Source of the DNA: Rhea pennata
Taxonomy: Eukaryota > Chordata > Aves > Rheiformes > Rheidae
Assembly: GCF_028389875.1 (NCBI RefSeq)
Contig: NC_084702.1
Span: forward strand, 58,506,553 to 58,570,552
Length of the DNA: 64,000 bases
Direction: 5' to 3'
In this document: piece by piece, positions 61,821 to 64,000 of the stretch
Numbering within the stretch: position 1 is the first letter of the stretch
Layout: each line of letters begins with the position of its first letter
The notes under the pieces: generated by a model
Databases searched by the model: none
What the model saw: the letters and a program-made list of their open reading frames with translations, nothing else
Told to the model about the DNA's origin: nothing
Position numbers and translations under genes: made by a program

Positions 61821-62229
61821 CAAAATGGTGGTGTTTTGCTGCTGTATGGCAGCATTACGCCATATGCAACAACAAGGCAGTAATGCTGTGATTATATAGA
61901 CTTTTACCCAGAAGTGGTAACTTTTAAGAAATTAACTTTTAAGAGTTTGGGGGGGGGGTTAATTTTTTACTTAGCTTTTAAAAAGGCAGTCCAAATGAGC
62001 ACTAAATCCGAAGTTACTGCTGCTGCTGACACTCAGCAGGTGGGTTGCTTTAGCTGTCCCTCCCATGTGCTCAGCACTACCCCCGCAAAAAGCCTCCATT
62101 GCATTTATAGACCAGCAGTTATGCAAACAAATCAGTTCCTGAAACTCACTATTGCACAGCAAACTGAAAACCTCAGAATGGCCAGAGGCATGTGAAATGG
62201 TCATAAATTAGGGTCTGCCAGCAACCAGA
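61821..62229. other. non-coding DNA with G10 run
   Basis: A run of 10 G lies at 61949-61958. Nothing else is recognised. Confidence 0.6.
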
Positions 62230-62425
62230 TGACAACGCAAAGGCACCAAGACGCCGCCTGGGTCCACTGGTGGCATTGCGCTGCCTGTTGTGGGTGCTCT
62301 GTGCAAGCCCGGTCGGGCACGGCCGGAGGTGCAAGTGGAGCTGGTGCTGCCGTCCCTCCGGGCTGTGGGAACGGCCGGCATGATCCTCGCATGCTCGCTT
62401 CCCCGCTCTCGGCAGGAGCAGCAGA
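62230..62425. promoter_or_regulatory. CpG cluster
   Basis: About 18 CpGs in roughly 195 bp. It is the second cluster within 1 kb. Overlapping frames on both strands (81-149 codons) are proline-, glycine- or alanine-rich from composition, with no domain. Confidence 0.3.
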
Positions 62426-62544
62426 GGGGATGGAGCCGACACAGCTCCAGCAAACTCCCAAGGACCCACAGTGAGAGCCTGGGCCTAAAAGGTGTAACAG
62501 GTTATGCACGGCCAGCTCCGAATGCAATGCATTTGTGAGGTGAG
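62426..62544. other. non-coding spacer
   Basis: Nothing is recognised in it. Confidence 0.5.
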
Positions 62545-62580
62545 GTTTTTTTGGTTTTGGGGTTTTTTTTGTTTGTTTTG
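62545..62580. repeat. T/G-rich simple repeat
   Basis: TTTTTTTGGTTTTGGGG followed by a T run and GTTT units. Confidence 0.85.
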
Positions 62581-63364
62581 AAATCAGCTTGCTTTGCGTG
62601 CAAACCATGCTGTGCTGTATACCAAGGGTGAGATTAACAACAGACTGCACCTAGCACCTCTTGTGTCCTGCACGCAGAGCTTGCCACTGAAGAGCTTGGA
62701 CCCCTGATCGCGGAGCACCCCTGACCATCTCCTGGGAATACTTTTTGACTAAAATACCAAATACTTACTTAAAGCATGCCTAACCACTGTAAGAGCTCCA
62801 CACTGAAATTACACAGTGTTTACACACACGCATACAGTAGCTGAAATTGGAAACCTTCTAAAACAGACTGTAAATAGTCATCAGTTTACAGTAGTAAGAA
62901 AAGAGGGTGCAGGAGAGAGAGAGGAGACAGACTTACACTACCCCAGCTGCCAAGAAACTGAAGAAAAAATTTAAAAGACTTCTTCTAGTCTATTCAGGGG
63001 GCAAATTCTCTTTGTGCATTGCATGAATGATACACAGCTGTTAAACGATGATCTTCCCCTCTTAAATGGCCCAGTTCAGGAATCTGTTGGGCTTCATGGC
63101 CATAGGACCAGCATGCGACAGGTCCAGCCTTCTGAAAACAGGAGTCCCCTTCACAGCTCACCGGGTTTATGAATGTGGCAAACCTGCCTCCGGAGCTGAC
63201 CTTCTTTCCAGAGCCTTCCTCCTTCTCACTTAAGTTTTAATTAGAAATAATCAGTTCTTTTGAACAACAGGAAACTTGGTTGCTACCAAAGTCTCCATAT
63301 GGGAGACCTCAAGATTTTGAAGTGTTGGCAGAATACCCAGCCACATCTTCAGGCTCTGAGAGTA
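62581..63364. other. non-coding DNA, nothing recognised
   Basis: No gene or repeat was recognised. Confidence 0.6.
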
Positions 63365-63400
63365 TTTTTTTTTTTTTTTGTTTGTTTGTTTGTTTTTTGT
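63365..63400. repeat. T15(GTTT)n simple repeat
   Basis: Fifteen T are followed by about four GTTT units, the same composite structure as at 50134-50166. Confidence 0.9.
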
Positions 63401-64000
63401 CTCCTGACTTTAGTAACTGTTTTAATGTGATGAACCCTACATTAAACTGCATAAAACTAATACATCAGGTAACAAAGTTTCAGTGCTGCTATTGAGTGCG
63501 TTTGCACAGAAAAAAGGTGTACGTGCACACAGCAGAGTCATGGATAGAAAGGCCACGGATCCTGTCATCAGACCAACGCTCAGGTACTGGCCCGGCAGGA
63601 GGATAAAGGCTTTCAGGAAAAACGCCAAGAGCCATTCCCAAATATGAGCATGCAATTAGGAGATGACAAGGAATGCCTTTCAAAATGATACATGGCGCTT
63701 TTGTACTAGTGATGGTCTTGTGCAAGAGATGTCAGAGCGTTGCAGAAATCACAGATAATGGGAAAGAGGATGAAAGGAAACTTGTGCAAACATTGTCTCA
63801 AGCAGAGGAATGACAAATGCCCTGGGGAGGGATCCTTTAAACACTCCAGCAAACTCTGTTATAATCAAGGTGTAGGCAAATAAAAGGCCATTGTATTCAC
63901 AAGTGGATCAAAAGAACTTTTGAAATGCTAAGAGGATTTGAGGGGAAAAAAAGGAAAAACAAGAACCTTTCAGGGCAGGCAGGATGCTCATTGCATGTGG
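63401..64000. other. non-coding DNA to window end
   Basis: Two overlapping minus-strand frames (72 and 78 codons) are unrecognisable. Nothing else was seen. Confidence 0.6.

Noticed and set aside
61560..61883. 107-codon open frame from the CpG cluster
   Set aside because: Its second half is translated TA microsatellite (Tyr/Ile/Leu alternation), so it is an artefact.
1..64000. tRNA, rRNA, CRISPR, retroviral or bacterial mobile features
   Set aside because: Read for T-loop-like GTTCRANNC boxes in cloverleaf context, primer-binding sites, LTR pairs and regularly spaced repeats. None was found with supporting structure.

Overview
The window looks like ordinary vertebrate nuclear DNA, most likely from a bird or another archosaur/turtle-line amniote. 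The evidence is two degraded CR1 LINE 3' ends (about 32.1 and 47.5 kb), several short copies of old amniote repeat motifs (about 9.3, 24.4, 33.5, 33.7, 43.8 and 47.9 kb), a low overall repeat load, short isolated CpG clusters, and no Alu, B1, L1 or similar mammalian element that I could see. There is no sign of bacterial, viral or organellar gene organisation.

I could not establish any protein-coding gene. The open frames reach at most about 220 codons, have no recognisable domain, are often rich in low-complexity residues, and overlap frames of similar length on the other strand. They are best read as chance frames. The window is therefore intergenic or part of a very large intron. The only exon-like objects are a 66-bp in-frame segment with plausible splice signals at 6619-6684 and a CpG-dense possible first exon ending in a donor-like site at 44179. 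Both are weak hypotheses.

Layout. 0-6 kb is AT-rich non-coding DNA with a CA/TA microsatellite (973-1050) and a small stem-loop (5491-5523). 6.3-7.8 kb is the first distinctive interval: the exon-like segment followed by two CpG clusters. 8-15.7 kb is non-coding with an old repeat motif and three long A or T tracts. 15.9-16.1 kb is a CpG cluster next to a 14-bp palindrome. 16.4-31 kb is featureless apart from minor GC-rich patches and simple repeats. 31.5-33.7 kb has a perfect 16-bp stem-loop, a C12T17 tract, a CR1 fragment and two old amniote repeats. 33.8-43.7 kb is AT-rich and empty. 43.9-45.3 kb has the densest CpG cluster and a G-quadruplex candidate. 46.3-50.2 kb has an A23 tract, a T38 tract abutting a CR1 3' end, and GTTT repeats. 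50.2-64 kb is mostly empty, with CpG clusters at 59.0, 61.5 and 62.3 kb and a compound hairpin/direct repeat at 60.15 kb.

I did not find a new biological system. The best leads are the exon-like segment at 6.6 kb, the CpG-dense promoter candidate at 44 kb, the perfect hairpin at 31.57 kb and the poly-A-terminated CR1 at 47.4 kb. All calls were made by eye, so repeat family names and boundaries are approximate.
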